From NCBI RefSeq assembly GCF_000381965.1, contig NZ_KB908469.1, positions 1-64,000 of the forward strand: a stretch of DNA of 64,000 nucleotides, read 5' to 3'. The notes beneath the pieces are model-generated. The model saw nothing but the letters and a program-made list of their open reading frames with translations. It had not been told where the DNA came from and did no database searches. The position numbers and the translations under genes are program-made. The stretch is from Oceanimonas smirnovii ATCC BAA-899. GTDB lineage: Bacteria > Pseudomonadota > Gammaproteobacteria > Enterobacterales > Aeromonadaceae. Of the stretch, positions 1-7,761 are shown in pieces (the first letter of the stretch is position 1; the number at the start of each line of letters is the position of its first letter).

Positions 1-67
1 AGTGAAACGCAACCGCGCCGATGATAGTGTGGCAGCTGCCATGTGAAAGTAGGTCACTGCCAGGCAC
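1..67 (+). rRNA. rrf: 5S ribosomal RNA, 3' part
   Basis: The first 67 bases match the 3' half of gammaproteobacterial 5S rRNA: they open with AGTGAAACGC, continue through GCGCCGATGATAGTGTGG, and end with ACTGCCAGGCAC, which closes the terminal stem. The 5' half lies outside the window. tRNA-Asp follows 32 bases later, the usual arrangement at the end of an rRNA operon. Confidence 0.93.
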
Positions 68-99
68 CCAATTTAGTACTCTGACTATACAGCTTTTGC

Positions 100-176
100 G
101 GAGCGGTAGTTCAGTTGGTTAGAATACCGGCCTGTCACGCCGGGGGTCGCGGGTTCGAGTCCCGTCCGCTCCGCCA
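100..176 (+). tRNA. tRNA-Asp (anticodon GTC)
   Basis: A complete 77-base tRNA. The acceptor stem pairs GGAGCGG with CCGCTCC, the D-loop holds AGTTGGTTAGA, the anticodon loop reads CTGTCAC (GTC, Asp), the T-arm contains GGTTCGAGTCCC, and the CCA end is encoded. It lies just after the 5S gene, so it is probably co-transcribed with the rRNA operon. Its 3' 49 bases (128-176) recur exactly at 29748-29796, so this gene is the integration site of the island and is left intact at the left junction. Confidence 0.97.
128..176 (+). repeat. attL: 49-bp direct repeat, tRNA-Asp 3' end
   Basis: This stretch runs from the anticodon stem to the CCA end of tRNA-Asp and is identical over 49 bases to 29748-29796. 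Identity stops on both sides (base 127 is c against a at 29747; base 177 is c against t at 29797). An exact duplicate of a tRNA 3' end on both sides of a foreign-looking segment is the classic product of tyrosine-recombinase integration. I infer this is the left attachment site. Confidence 0.93.
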
Positions 177-185
177 CATTTAAGA

Positions 186-218
186 AGCCCTTAGCTAGTT
201 GATAGCTAAGGGCTTTTT
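186..218 (+). terminator. Rho-independent terminator after tRNA-Asp
   Basis: A perfect 12-bp stem (AGCCCTTAGCTA, loop GTTGA, TAGCTAAGGGCT) is followed by a run of T. It lies just inside the island, so the island supplies a terminator for the rRNA-tRNA operon that it interrupted. Confidence 0.88.
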
Positions 219-271
219 GCTTTTCTAGTTTCAGTAAATCCACACGCCTGCATTCTGTCAAATTCCCTCTC

Positions 272-358
272 GTGACCAAACCGTGACCATTTTGTGACCC
301 AGCCCCTGTTTTGACCGGAGGTCAAAATTTCCCCAGTGACCTGGCTGAGCATGTGACC
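272..358. repeat. GTGACC motif cluster at island left end
   Basis: GTGACC occurs at 272, 283 and 294 (exactly 11 bp apart), then at 336 and 353, with a variant GTGACT at 360. Two more copies lie side by side at 29618-29629, just inside the right end. Helically phased repeats at both ends resemble arm-type binding sites of an integrase or excisionase. That role is inferred. The rest of the 177-519 gap shows only the terminator. Confidence 0.55.
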
Positions 359-519
359 CGTGACTGGCATTTTTTATTGTCTCCTTATGGTCATGGTGTT
401 AGTTTTGATTCACATGGAGCCTAAAAGCCCTAAGTGCCGAAAAATTGCCAGTATTAAGATACAAAAAGGCTCTGTTGTTGCGGTAAAACATAGGCCAATC
501 ATTTTTCATTGTTAACTAC

Positions 520-978
520 TTGTCTGAAAGTGGTATAGAGAGGCGATGCTTGAAATCTACTTGTGAAGAACGTTATGGCGTGGATGCACTTGATGAGCCG
601 GATAAGCAGTACAGTAAAGCAATGATGACAGGGCCAGATGGAACACGAACATATATAAATGCGTCGATTGGTCCGTGTACAGACATTTTTGAAAATGCTT
701 ATAGGACTCTGGTGCGGAGAGAGACAGCGGAAGGTGCGTTAGCGCTGTTCCATGAAATGCGCAAAGAGCATCCTGAAACATGTATGCGCTATATGTACAA
801 TGATCCCGAATTGGGTTTTCCTCCATATTGGGAGATCGATCCCGACCCCAAAGCACTAAGAAGACGAATTCATGGTGCTGAGCCTGGCCATGCAACCATG
901 TATGCACTGTTCAAAGCTGGCCTTTCTAAAGAAGAAGCCACAGAGCTTTCTTTGCCATTGCTAGAAGCCAAAGAATAG
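520..978 (+). CDS. Hypothetical protein
   Basis: I do not recognise this protein. The longest reading is 152 residues from a TTG at 520 with no clear ribosome binding site. An ATG pair at 622-627 is an alternative start giving about 118 residues, so the N-terminus is uncertain. It is mostly polar and charged, with no signal peptide or membrane segment. Near the middle is a Tyr/Pro-rich stretch (YMYNDPELGFPPYW). The C-terminus is helical and acidic. It ends 16 bases before the metallophosphatase gene, so the two are probably co-transcribed as island cargo. Confidence 0.55.
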   Translation: MSESGIERRCLKSTCEERYGVDALDEPDKQYSKAMMTGPDGTRTYINASIGPCTDIFENAYRTLVRRETAEGALALFHEMRKEHPETCMRYMYNDPELGFPPYWEIDPDPKALRRRIHGAEPGHATMYALFKAGLSKEEATELSLPLLEAKE

Positions 979-994
979 CGAAAGAGCAGTCAGC

Positions 995-1930
995 ATGTAT
1001 GACCTTATCGGTGATATTCACGGCCATGCCGCTGCGTTGGAGTCTTTGCTGGTAACTATGGGGTACCAGCAAAGTTCAAATGGTTGGTGCCACCCTGAGC
1101 GAAAGGTGATCTTTTTAGGTGACTTTATTGATCGTGGGCCGGAGCAGTGCAAAACCGTGGAGATAGCCCGTAACATGGTGGAAAACGGTCAGGCACTGGC
1201 AGTAATGGGAAATCACGAGTTCAATGCCGTGGCCTATGCAACACCTGAACCAGACAATCCAGAGCAGTATCTACGTCCACATACAGTCAAGAACTACGAA
1301 CAGCATCAAGCCTATCTGAGTCAGGTTGGTGAGGGCAGTGACTTGCATCGGGAGCACATTGCCTGGTTCAAGAACCTGCCACTATATCTGGATTTGCCAG
1401 AGTTCAGGGTTGTACATGCCTGCTGGCATCCAGCGCAGATACGGAACATAAAACCTTATCTCGACGATAAGCAACGTATCTTGGAGGCTTCCTGGCCCGA
1501 ACTTACTCGACAAGGTAGCTCGGGCTTTGATGCACTGGAAACCCTGCTTAAAGGGCTGGAAATTATCCTACCCCAAGGGCATCAGTTTTTTGATAAGGAT
1601 CGCAACCCTCGCTGTCACATCCGTACCGAATGGTGGAATCTTGAGGCTCTTACCTACCGGGAGCTTGCTATGGTGCCGAGTGATGCCATTCCCCAGATAC
1701 CGGATACTCCTGTGCCAACAGATATGTTGCCGGGCTATGATGGCCATAAACCGGTATTTGTCGGTCACTACTGGCTAACAGGAGAGCCCACCCCGCTTAA
1801 TGAGCATATCGCCTGCTTGGACTTCAGTATTGCAGCCAAATCCGACGGTAAGCTTTGCGCCTATCGATGGGATGGACAACCACGCTTAACAGCCAAGCAG
1901 TTTTGTTGGGTTCCGTATAGAGCAGAGTGA
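995..1930 (+). CDS. Calcineurin-like metallophosphoesterase
   Basis: A 311-residue protein of the PPP-type Ser/Thr phosphatase / diadenosine tetraphosphatase superfamily. The metal-binding motifs are in order: GDIHGH at residues 6-11, GDFIDRG at 42-48 and GNHEFN at 72-77, with later histidines (VVHACWH, and VGHYW near the C-terminus) that should complete the two-metal centre. It should hydrolyse phosphomonoesters or phosphoanhydrides in the cytoplasm; the substrate cannot be told from sequence. It lies 16 bases after the preceding small gene and 48 bases before the next one. In the island it is cargo near attL. A link to the BREX operon is possible but unsupported. Confidence 0.85.
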   Translation: MYDLIGDIHGHAAALESLLVTMGYQQSSNGWCHPERKVIFLGDFIDRGPEQCKTVEIARNMVENGQALAVMGNHEFNAVAYATPEPDNPEQYLRPHTVKNYEQHQAYLSQVGEGSDLHREHIAWFKNLPLYLDLPEFRVVHACWHPAQIRNIKPYLDDKQRILEASWPELTRQGSSGFDALETLLKGLEIILPQGHQFFDKDRNPRCHIRTEWWNLEALTYRELAMVPSDAIPQIPDTPVPTDMLPGYDGHKPVFVGHYWLTGEPTPLNEHIACLDFSIAAKSDGKLCAYRWDGQPRLTAKQFCWVPYRAE

Positions 1931-1978
1931 CAAGCTTGTTTATATAAAAATAATGAAAAAGACAGAAAGGATATATCT

Positions 1979-2590
1979 GTGGCAGCACTCATAAAAGAAC
2001 GAATTTCGGCGTTGCCGGCCGATAAGCAATCAGGCCTGTTGGAGTGGTTGGGTATGATGGACAATGCACCCACCATGGCCTCCGAGCTTGTAGATATTTT
2101 GTGCGCGGGTGAGCCTGTGTTCCCTGGCCCAAGTCGGAGTTTGCTTCTCGAAGTGGCAGGCGCTGAGGAGCTAATGTCGCTCGCAACTAGGCTTACAGAC
2201 ATAACCGATGGCTCTACTCGTGAGAGCATATACAGGGTTATCGAAGCTGGAGTACACAGACTCAAGCCCTTGGTCGCGGCTAAAATTTACACGCTGGTGG
2301 CAACTTCTCTTTGCACCGACATAGCTAAATTTGATTGTGGCGATAATGTGGAAAAACTGACGATCGTCGCTGGTGTGACTGCTGCAGTAACATCTTGCAT
2401 CTGTGCTCGTGGTTCTGTGAAACAACCTGAAAATCAGTGTCCGCTTTCTGATGAATTGAAGTCAGAACTTTTTGAAAATATTAAAAACCGTGAGCTGTGG
2501 GTAGAAAGTGGAAGTGAAGATCCATGGAAGTTCTGGGGCCTTATTGGCGCTTTGCTGGCCAGTGAAAAAGTAAACTGGCTACTGAAATAG
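1979..2590 (+). CDS. Hypothetical protein
   Basis: I do not recognise this 203-residue protein. It starts at GTG 1979, chosen because AGAAAGGA lies about 9 bases upstream. The product looks alpha-helical and soluble, with an alternating hydrophobic/charged pattern, a small cluster of cysteines in the second half (SLCTD, DCGDN, SCICARG) and a C-terminal Trp-rich segment (DPWKFWGLIGALL). No catalytic motif or signal peptide is visible. It is the last gene before the 340-bp gap that precedes the BREX operon, in the same orientation. Confidence 0.6.
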   Translation: MAALIKERISALPADKQSGLLEWLGMMDNAPTMASELVDILCAGEPVFPGPSRSLLLEVAGAEELMSLATRLTDITDGSTRESIYRVIEAGVHRLKPLVAAKIYTLVATSLCTDIAKFDCGDNVEKLTIVAGVTAAVTSCICARGSVKQPENQCPLSDELKSELFENIKNRELWVESGSEDPWKFWGLIGALLASEKVNWLLK

Positions 2591-2792
2591 CTCTAAGTCA
2601 GCATCATCACGGCACAAGCTCACGGCGCGACACTGACACAAGTTGCCTGCACCCCCTGTATCACGAGAAACACAAGGGCATGCTTCGCAACAGGGCCGCC
2701 GAAGAAGCGCCTGAGTCCTTGCTGAAGTGCATGAGCCATCCGTCACTAAATCATTATCAAATCTGATAAGATCGGCCGATGCTTCGGACCTA

Positions 2793-2811
2793 TCCATATA
2801 AGGAATATGGA
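2793..2811. promoter_or_regulatory. Inverted repeat upstream of BREX operon
   Basis: A perfect 7-bp inverted repeat (TCCATAT, AAGGA spacer, ATATGGA) lies about 120 bases before the first BREX gene, in the 340-bp gap 2591-2930. That gap shows no gene on either strand. The repeat could be an operator or the core of the operon promoter. No regulator gene of the BrxR type is visible next to the operon. Confidence 0.35.
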
Positions 2812-2930
2812 CATTTTTAGAGGCAAATTACAGTATATGTTACTTTGCCACCAAGCTCGGTGTGGGATGTTTCAGGTTGCAGGTGTTCGTGTAAAGCACG
2901 GATCGAACGTTGTTTTTGAGGATTTGTGCA

Positions 2931-3716
2931 GTGTCAGTGAGTGAACAGGTGTTAGAACAGCTCGGCTTTAAGTACGGTGTTAGCGGGGCCCATGCTGCGC
3001 GAAGCATCATGATTGCAGACCTGAACGAGCTACTGGAACTGCACCCACAAGGTGCGCCACTGCATACTGTTAAAGAGGATATCGTTCACTTTAACGTGCT
3101 ACACAAAGACACAGCGAATAGTCGTAAGCTCACCTATCGTCACCTGGTTGACTTATACAGCCTTGATACCTGTGTCTGCCTGTATCGTAACTTTTTGAGG
3201 GTTTGGGCACAGACCCCCTCTCAGAGCCGGCCTCTGCTGGCTCTTCAGCTGGCATTTTGTCGTGATGCTCTGCTGCGAATTTCAATGCCCATGTTACAGA
3301 CTGTTGCTCCAGGCGAGACCTACAGCAAACAGCAAACGATAGAGTTGCTGGAGCAACATAACTCTGGTGCCTATAGTCCTTCCTCTATGAATTCGTATGC
3401 CCAAAATATCAACGGTAGCCTTACTCAAGCTGGCTTCCTTCAAGGGCGAACAAAAAAAATACGCAGTCAGCCCCGTGTAGCCGCCAGCAATGTGGCCTTT
3501 GCTCTGTTTGTAGCCCACTTGCATGGCGAAGATGGCAGCATTGCCTTCAACAGCCGGTGGCTAAAGTTGCTTGGGCTAAATCGAGACGAACTCATAGCGC
3601 ATGCCCACAGTGCGCACAGCCGAGGGCTTATTAAATTCACACATTCTGGCGACGTTATGGAAATTCGTTTTCCTAACTGGCTAACCGCACACGAGAAGGA
3701 CATTCTTAATGGCTGA
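2931..3716 (+). CDS. BREX protein, BrxA-like (positional assignment)
   Basis: This is the first gene of the BREX operon, about 261 residues from GTG 2931. I chose that start over the TTG at 2910 because GAGGA lies 8 bases before it. The protein looks like a helical nucleic-acid-associated protein. A segment around residues 120-170 (CRDALLRISMPMLQ, then SMNSYAQNINGSL) and the C-terminal half could be winged-helix domains, as known for BrxA (DUF1819). Direct similarity to BrxA cannot be confirmed by eye. The call rests on its place immediately before brxB, whose ATG overlaps its stop (ATGGCTGA). BrxA proteins bind DNA and act with BrxB and BrxC. It is longer than the usual ~200 residues. Confidence 0.55.
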   Translation: MSVSEQVLEQLGFKYGVSGAHAARSIMIADLNELLELHPQGAPLHTVKEDIVHFNVLHKDTANSRKLTYRHLVDLYSLDTCVCLYRNFLRVWAQTPSQSRPLLALQLAFCRDALLRISMPMLQTVAPGETYSKQQTIELLEQHNSGAYSPSSMNSYAQNINGSLTQAGFLQGRTKKIRSQPRVAASNVAFALFVAHLHGEDGSIAFNSRWLKLLGLNRDELIAHAHSAHSRGLIKFTHSGDVMEIRFPNWLTAHEKDILNG

Positions 3717-4257
3717 CCGTATCAGTAACTTGCTTAGTGAATATGAAAACCATATTAGCCTGAGTTGGCCAGTTGTTGCTTCAGGTGAAGAGCGTTCAAT
3801 CTTCGCCATTTACAAGCCTGAAGATGAATTGAAATTGCGCGCCAGGGTGGAGGCTTTTGAGCACTTTACTAAGGTACATGGCTACTACTGGCAACTACTC
3901 GATATCACACATGCATTTGAACAATGGCTTACAGATCAAGACTATGCTGAAGCCTACTTTGAAAATCCAGAATACTTAGAAGCAAACTACGAGTTCTTCG
4001 CAGAAGATCTCGCCCAACAGCTCCGTGAACAGATAAAAAAAGAGAGTGAAAATGATGCCAGCAAGACAGTCGTAGCTTTACTTGGCTGCGGCACATTGTT
4101 TGGTATTACTTCCGTTTCAGGATTGGTACGCCAGCTCGCCGACGTGATTCAAGGACGTTTGTTAGTTTTTTTTCCAGGAGAAAAAGACGACAACACCTAT
4201 CGTTTGCTCGACGCTAAAAATGGTTGGGGCTACTTGGCAACGGCATTAAAGGGTTAA
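3709..4257 (+). CDS. brxB: BREX protein BrxB (DUF1788 family)
   Basis: A 182-residue protein that overlaps the preceding gene by 8 bases. The C-terminal half carries the recognisable DUF1788 pattern: VVALLGCGTLFGI, then a hydrophobic strand ending in LLVFFPGEKDD, then YRLLDAKNGWGY. DUF1788 proteins are the BrxB component of BREX type 1 operons. They are required for defence, but their biochemical role is not settled. The next gene, brxC, begins 15 bases later with AAGGA as its binding site, so both are translated from the same message. Confidence 0.82.
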   Translation: MADRISNLLSEYENHISLSWPVVASGEERSIFAIYKPEDELKLRARVEAFEHFTKVHGYYWQLLDITHAFEQWLTDQDYAEAYFENPEYLEANYEFFAEDLAQQLREQIKKESENDASKTVVALLGCGTLFGITSVSGLVRQLADVIQGRLLVFFPGEKDDNTYRLLDAKNGWGYLATALKG

Positions 4258-4272
4258 GGATAAAAACTGCTC

Positions 4273-7200
4273 ATGTTAAACAAAGACATTTATTATAACG
4301 ATCCGACCACTCACCTATTAAAAAACCAGGGTGTGGCCAAGGTAAGTGACAGCCGCGATGCTGAGTCGTTGGCCACACTGGAATATGAACTAAAAACCTT
4401 TGTTTGTGATGGTAAATATCAAGAAGGTATTGAGGAGATTTTAAGCCAGTTTGTTAGCTTTTTTAACAGCCGTGATGAGCAGCCTGGCGTATGGATCTCC
4501 GGCTTCTTCGGTTCAGGTAAATCTCATCTAGCCAAAATGCTGGCCGCGCTCTGGACCAATGACGATATTGATGGTCAAAACGCCCGTTCATTAGCGGAGC
4601 TGCCAGACAGCACCTTAGCGCTTTTTAATAAACTAGATGACATTGCGCTGCAAACGCCAGGTAAACACCATGCGTCTGGCACCATTGGCAGTGCTGGAAC
4701 TAAAAACGTTCGCTTGGCCGTGCTGGCTCTTTTGTTCCGCTCTCTGGGGTTGCCAGAGCAATATCACCTAGCACGTTTTTGTGTTTGGCTTAAGCAGCAA
4801 GGTTTGTTAACTACCATTCAACAGGAGCTGGGAGCGCAACAATGGCGTAAAGCACTGCGTAACCTTTATGTGGCTCCAGATTTACATAAGGCCTTGTTGA
4901 AACACATCCCTGATCTGGCCGAATCACCTGTTGCGGTGGGCAAACTGCTGGCTAGCCAGTTTAAGTTAACCAATGAAATCAGTGACGACGACCTACAGCA
5001 AACCTTCTTTGATGTGCTTGAAGAAAATGGCGAAGTGCCATTAACGTTGATCGTCATGGACGAAGTACAGCAGTTTATTGGTAATGAAATAGACCGTGCT
5101 CATGATGTACAGCATGTGGTTGAGAAGCTTTGTGAGGCACCACAATTAAAATCACGGGTTATTTTTGTGGCAACCGGCCAGAGTGCACTAAGCAGTAACG
5201 AAAACCTGCAACGTTTGTTGGGGCGTTTTCAACTGAAAGTACAACTTGAAGATACCGATGTTGACTCTGTAATTCGCAAAGTAATTTTGCAAAAGAAAGA
5301 GTCAGCTCGGTCAGCAATTGAAAACGAGCTGAATGGTCACCTGGGTGAAATATCACGCCACCTGCACGGCACTGTGATTGAAAGCCACGCAGCTGACGAG
5401 CAACACTTGGTGGCAGACTATCCGCTGTTACCGGTACGCCGCCGCTTCTGGGATAGAGTACTGCACGCGCTGGATGCGACCGGTACCGTATCTCAGTTGC
5501 GCACTCAACTGCGAATTGTTCACGACGCCTGTAAAACCACAGCTAATAAACCGCTGGGCAATGTGCTACCGGCTGACTTTATCTACGACCAACTGAAAAC
5601 GCAGTTGGTGCAAGCCCAGGTTATCTCTAAAGACATTCACGAAACTATTAGCCGCAAAGCCGATGGTGATGCAACCGAGCAGCAACAAGCGCGTGTTTTG
5701 GCGTTGGTGCTGTTAATTGGAAAGTTACCAACGGATGTTGATCATGGCATTAGCGCCACAGCGGATTACCTGGCCGACTTAATGATTGAAGACTTGGCCG
5801 GTGAAAAATCCACCATACGCCAGCAAGTGCCAAGCTTACTGGAAAGCTTGGTAAAAGAAGGTCTGCTAATGACCTTTGAAAACAGCCTTGGCCATAACGA
5901 ATATCGCTTACAAACTGCCGAAAGCGCCCAGTGGTACGATCACTTTAAAGCTGAGCGAAACCAGTTAACCGGTAACCCCAACCGCATTGAAAACATGCGC
6001 CAAGAACTGATGCAAAATCACGTTCGTCGTTTGGTTGGGCAAACACGCCTCACCCAAGGAGAGAGCGCGGTATCACGGCCATTAATTAGCTGTTTTGATT
6101 CAACGCTGCCTGTAGATGCACAAGATAAGCTCTACGTTTGGGTGCATAACGACTCGGAAAAGAACTTTTTGCACGCAGCCCGTGGTGCCACTTCAGAGCA
6201 AGCAACCATTTTCCTGTATGTGCCAAACAAGCACCGAGATGATTTGTTCGACGCTATGGTAGAGCTAAAGGCCGCTGAGCAAACGCTAAGCACCAAAGGC
6301 ACTCCCAAAACCGAAGCTGGGCGCGATGCTAAAGCGGCAATGGAGCACCGCATGACCGTTGCTCAAGGGCGTATTGATGCCATCAATAAAGACATTTTTA
6401 ACGGCATTCAAATCAAAATGGCCGGCGGTAGTGACGTTGAGGGCGATACACCAGCAGAGCAACTAGAAATAGCTGGCCGCAAAGCGATAGAGCGTTTGTA
6501 CCCGGAATTTAGCAAGGCCGACGATAAAAAGTGGGAACAGGTCTACAACGCGGCACGTAAAAGCGGCGGCGAAACAGCACTGGATTTGTTGGCCAATAGC
6601 AGTGCCGGTGGTCTCGCTGTTACCGAGGCCATCAGCCGTTATCTGGGGGTGGGCAAAACCGGTAAAGAAATTCAGCAGAAGTTCAACAATGCCCCCTACG
6701 GCTGGCCAAACGATGCCATTGATGGTGCCTTGGTTGCCATGCTGGCCAGCAGCCAGCTCAACGCCAGTATCAATGGCCAAGGTGTGGATACCAAAACCTT
6801 GGAGCGGCGAGATATTGCCAAAGCCACCTTTAAGCCCGAAAAAGTACAGCTCACCAAAATGCAGCTGATCAAGGTAAAAGGCGTGCTGCAGGTACTGGGC
6901 CAAACGGTACAACCCGGGCAAGAAGCAAGTGCGGCTCACCCAGCATTGCAAGCGGGTAAAGCGTTAGCGCGTGAAGCCGGTGGTGATGCGCCACTGCCTG
7001 CAAGCCCGGCACCCACCTATCTAGACGATATTATGCAGCACTCGGGCAACGAGCTGTTGGCGGAAATTTGTGCCAACCAAGAGCGTATTAAAGCCGATGT
7101 GGAAGCCTGGCAACGCAGCAAAGAGCTGATTCAACAGCGCCAAAAAGACTGGCGTGAACTACGTAACTTGTTGCCCCTGTGCCGCGGCATGGCGTTTTAT

Positions 7201-7713
7201 GATGAATTGTTGCAAGAGCAACAGGCCATTATCGATAACCGCAGTTTGCTGGCAAATCCTAACCCGGTAACACCGCTTATCCGCAAGGCCATTTCATCCT
7301 TGCGTGATGCCATTGTGCACCACCAAAGCGAGTACCAGAGAGAATATGACCGTTGTGCACTGCAGTTGGAGGCCGACGAGCAGTGGCAACGCTTAGCTGA
7401 AGATGCGCAGCGCGAGGTGCTGCAGCAATTTGGCATTACCCAGATGCCAGAGTTAGACCTCACCAATAACGATCGTGTACTAGCAAGCCTGGAAAACTGC
7501 AGCCTGGGCCAATGGCATGATCGTACTGCCTCGCTTATGTCAAAGTTCGACCGTGCTCGAGCAGAGGCGGTGCGCCGCTTGCAGCCAAAGGTGCAGGTGG
7601 TACATGCACCACGCAAAGTCATTAATGACGAGAATGAGCTCAAGCAATGGCTGGCAGACTCCGAAGCCAGCATTCGTGCCAAGCTAGCCAATGGCCCGGT
7701 ATCGGTTGCTTAA
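4273..7713 (+). CDS. brxC: BREX P-loop ATPase BrxC
   Basis: A protein of 1146 residues, the size expected for BrxC (DUF499/PglY-like AAA ATPase). A Walker A motif GFFGSGKSHLAKML lies at about residues 77-90 and a Walker B motif LIVMDEVQQF at about 258-267. The middle and C-terminal regions are long, helical and Gln/Ala-rich, with probable coiled coils (near residues 945-1080). BrxC is the large cytoplasmic ATPase of BREX and works with PglX and PglZ both in host methylation and in blocking phage replication. The ATG at 4273 follows AAGGA by about 12 bases. The gene reads without interruption. The gap to pglX is 48 bases. Confidence 0.9.
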   Translation: MLNKDIYYNDPTTHLLKNQGVAKVSDSRDAESLATLEYELKTFVCDGKYQEGIEEILSQFVSFFNSRDEQPGVWISGFFGSGKSHLAKMLAALWTNDDIDGQNARSLAELPDSTLALFNKLDDIALQTPGKHHASGTIGSAGTKNVRLAVLALLFRSLGLPEQYHLARFCVWLKQQGLLTTIQQELGAQQWRKALRNLYVAPDLHKALLKHIPDLAESPVAVGKLLASQFKLTNEISDDDLQQTFFDVLEENGEVPLTLIVMDEVQQFIGNEIDRAHDVQHVVEKLCEAPQLKSRVIFVATGQSALSSNENLQRLLGRFQLKVQLEDTDVDSVIRKVILQKKESARSAIENELNGHLGEISRHLHGTVIESHAADEQHLVADYPLLPVRRRFWDRVLHALDATGTVSQLRTQLRIVHDACKTTANKPLGNVLPADFIYDQLKTQLVQAQVISKDIHETISRKADGDATEQQQARVLALVLLIGKLPTDVDHGISATADYLADLMIEDLAGEKSTIRQQVPSLLESLVKEGLLMTFENSLGHNEYRLQTAESAQWYDHFKAERNQLTGNPNRIENMRQELMQNHVRRLVGQTRLTQGESAVSRPLISCFDSTLPVDAQDKLYVWVHNDSEKNFLHAARGATSEQATIFLYVPNKHRDDLFDAMVELKAAEQTLSTKGTPKTEAGRDAKAAMEHRMTVAQGRIDAINKDIFNGIQIKMAGGSDVEGDTPAEQLEIAGRKAIERLYPEFSKADDKKWEQVYNAARKSGGETALDLLANSSAGGLAVTEAISRYLGVGKTGKEIQQKFNNAPYGWPNDAIDGALVAMLASSQLNASINGQGVDTKTLERRDIAKATFKPEKVQLTKMQLIKVKGVLQVLGQTVQPGQEASAAHPALQAGKALAREAGGDAPLPASPAPTYLDDIMQHSGNELLAEICANQERIKADVEAWQRSKELIQQRQKDWRELRNLLPLCRGMAFYDELLQEQQAIIDNRSLLANPNPVTPLIRKAISSLRDAIVHHQSEYQREYDRCALQLEADEQWQRLAEDAQREVLQQFGITQMPELDLTNNDRVLASLENCSLGQWHDRTASLMSKFDRARAEAVRRLQPKVQVVHAPRKVINDENELKQWLADSEASIRAKLANGPVSVA

Positions 7714-7761
7714 GAGCAGTGGGCATGAGCAGGCATAGGTAAGAACAAATAGGTAGTAATA

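Noticed and set aside
6463-6951. Minus-strand open frame inside brxC
   Set aside because: brxC is continuous through this region and the opposite translation shows no family features.
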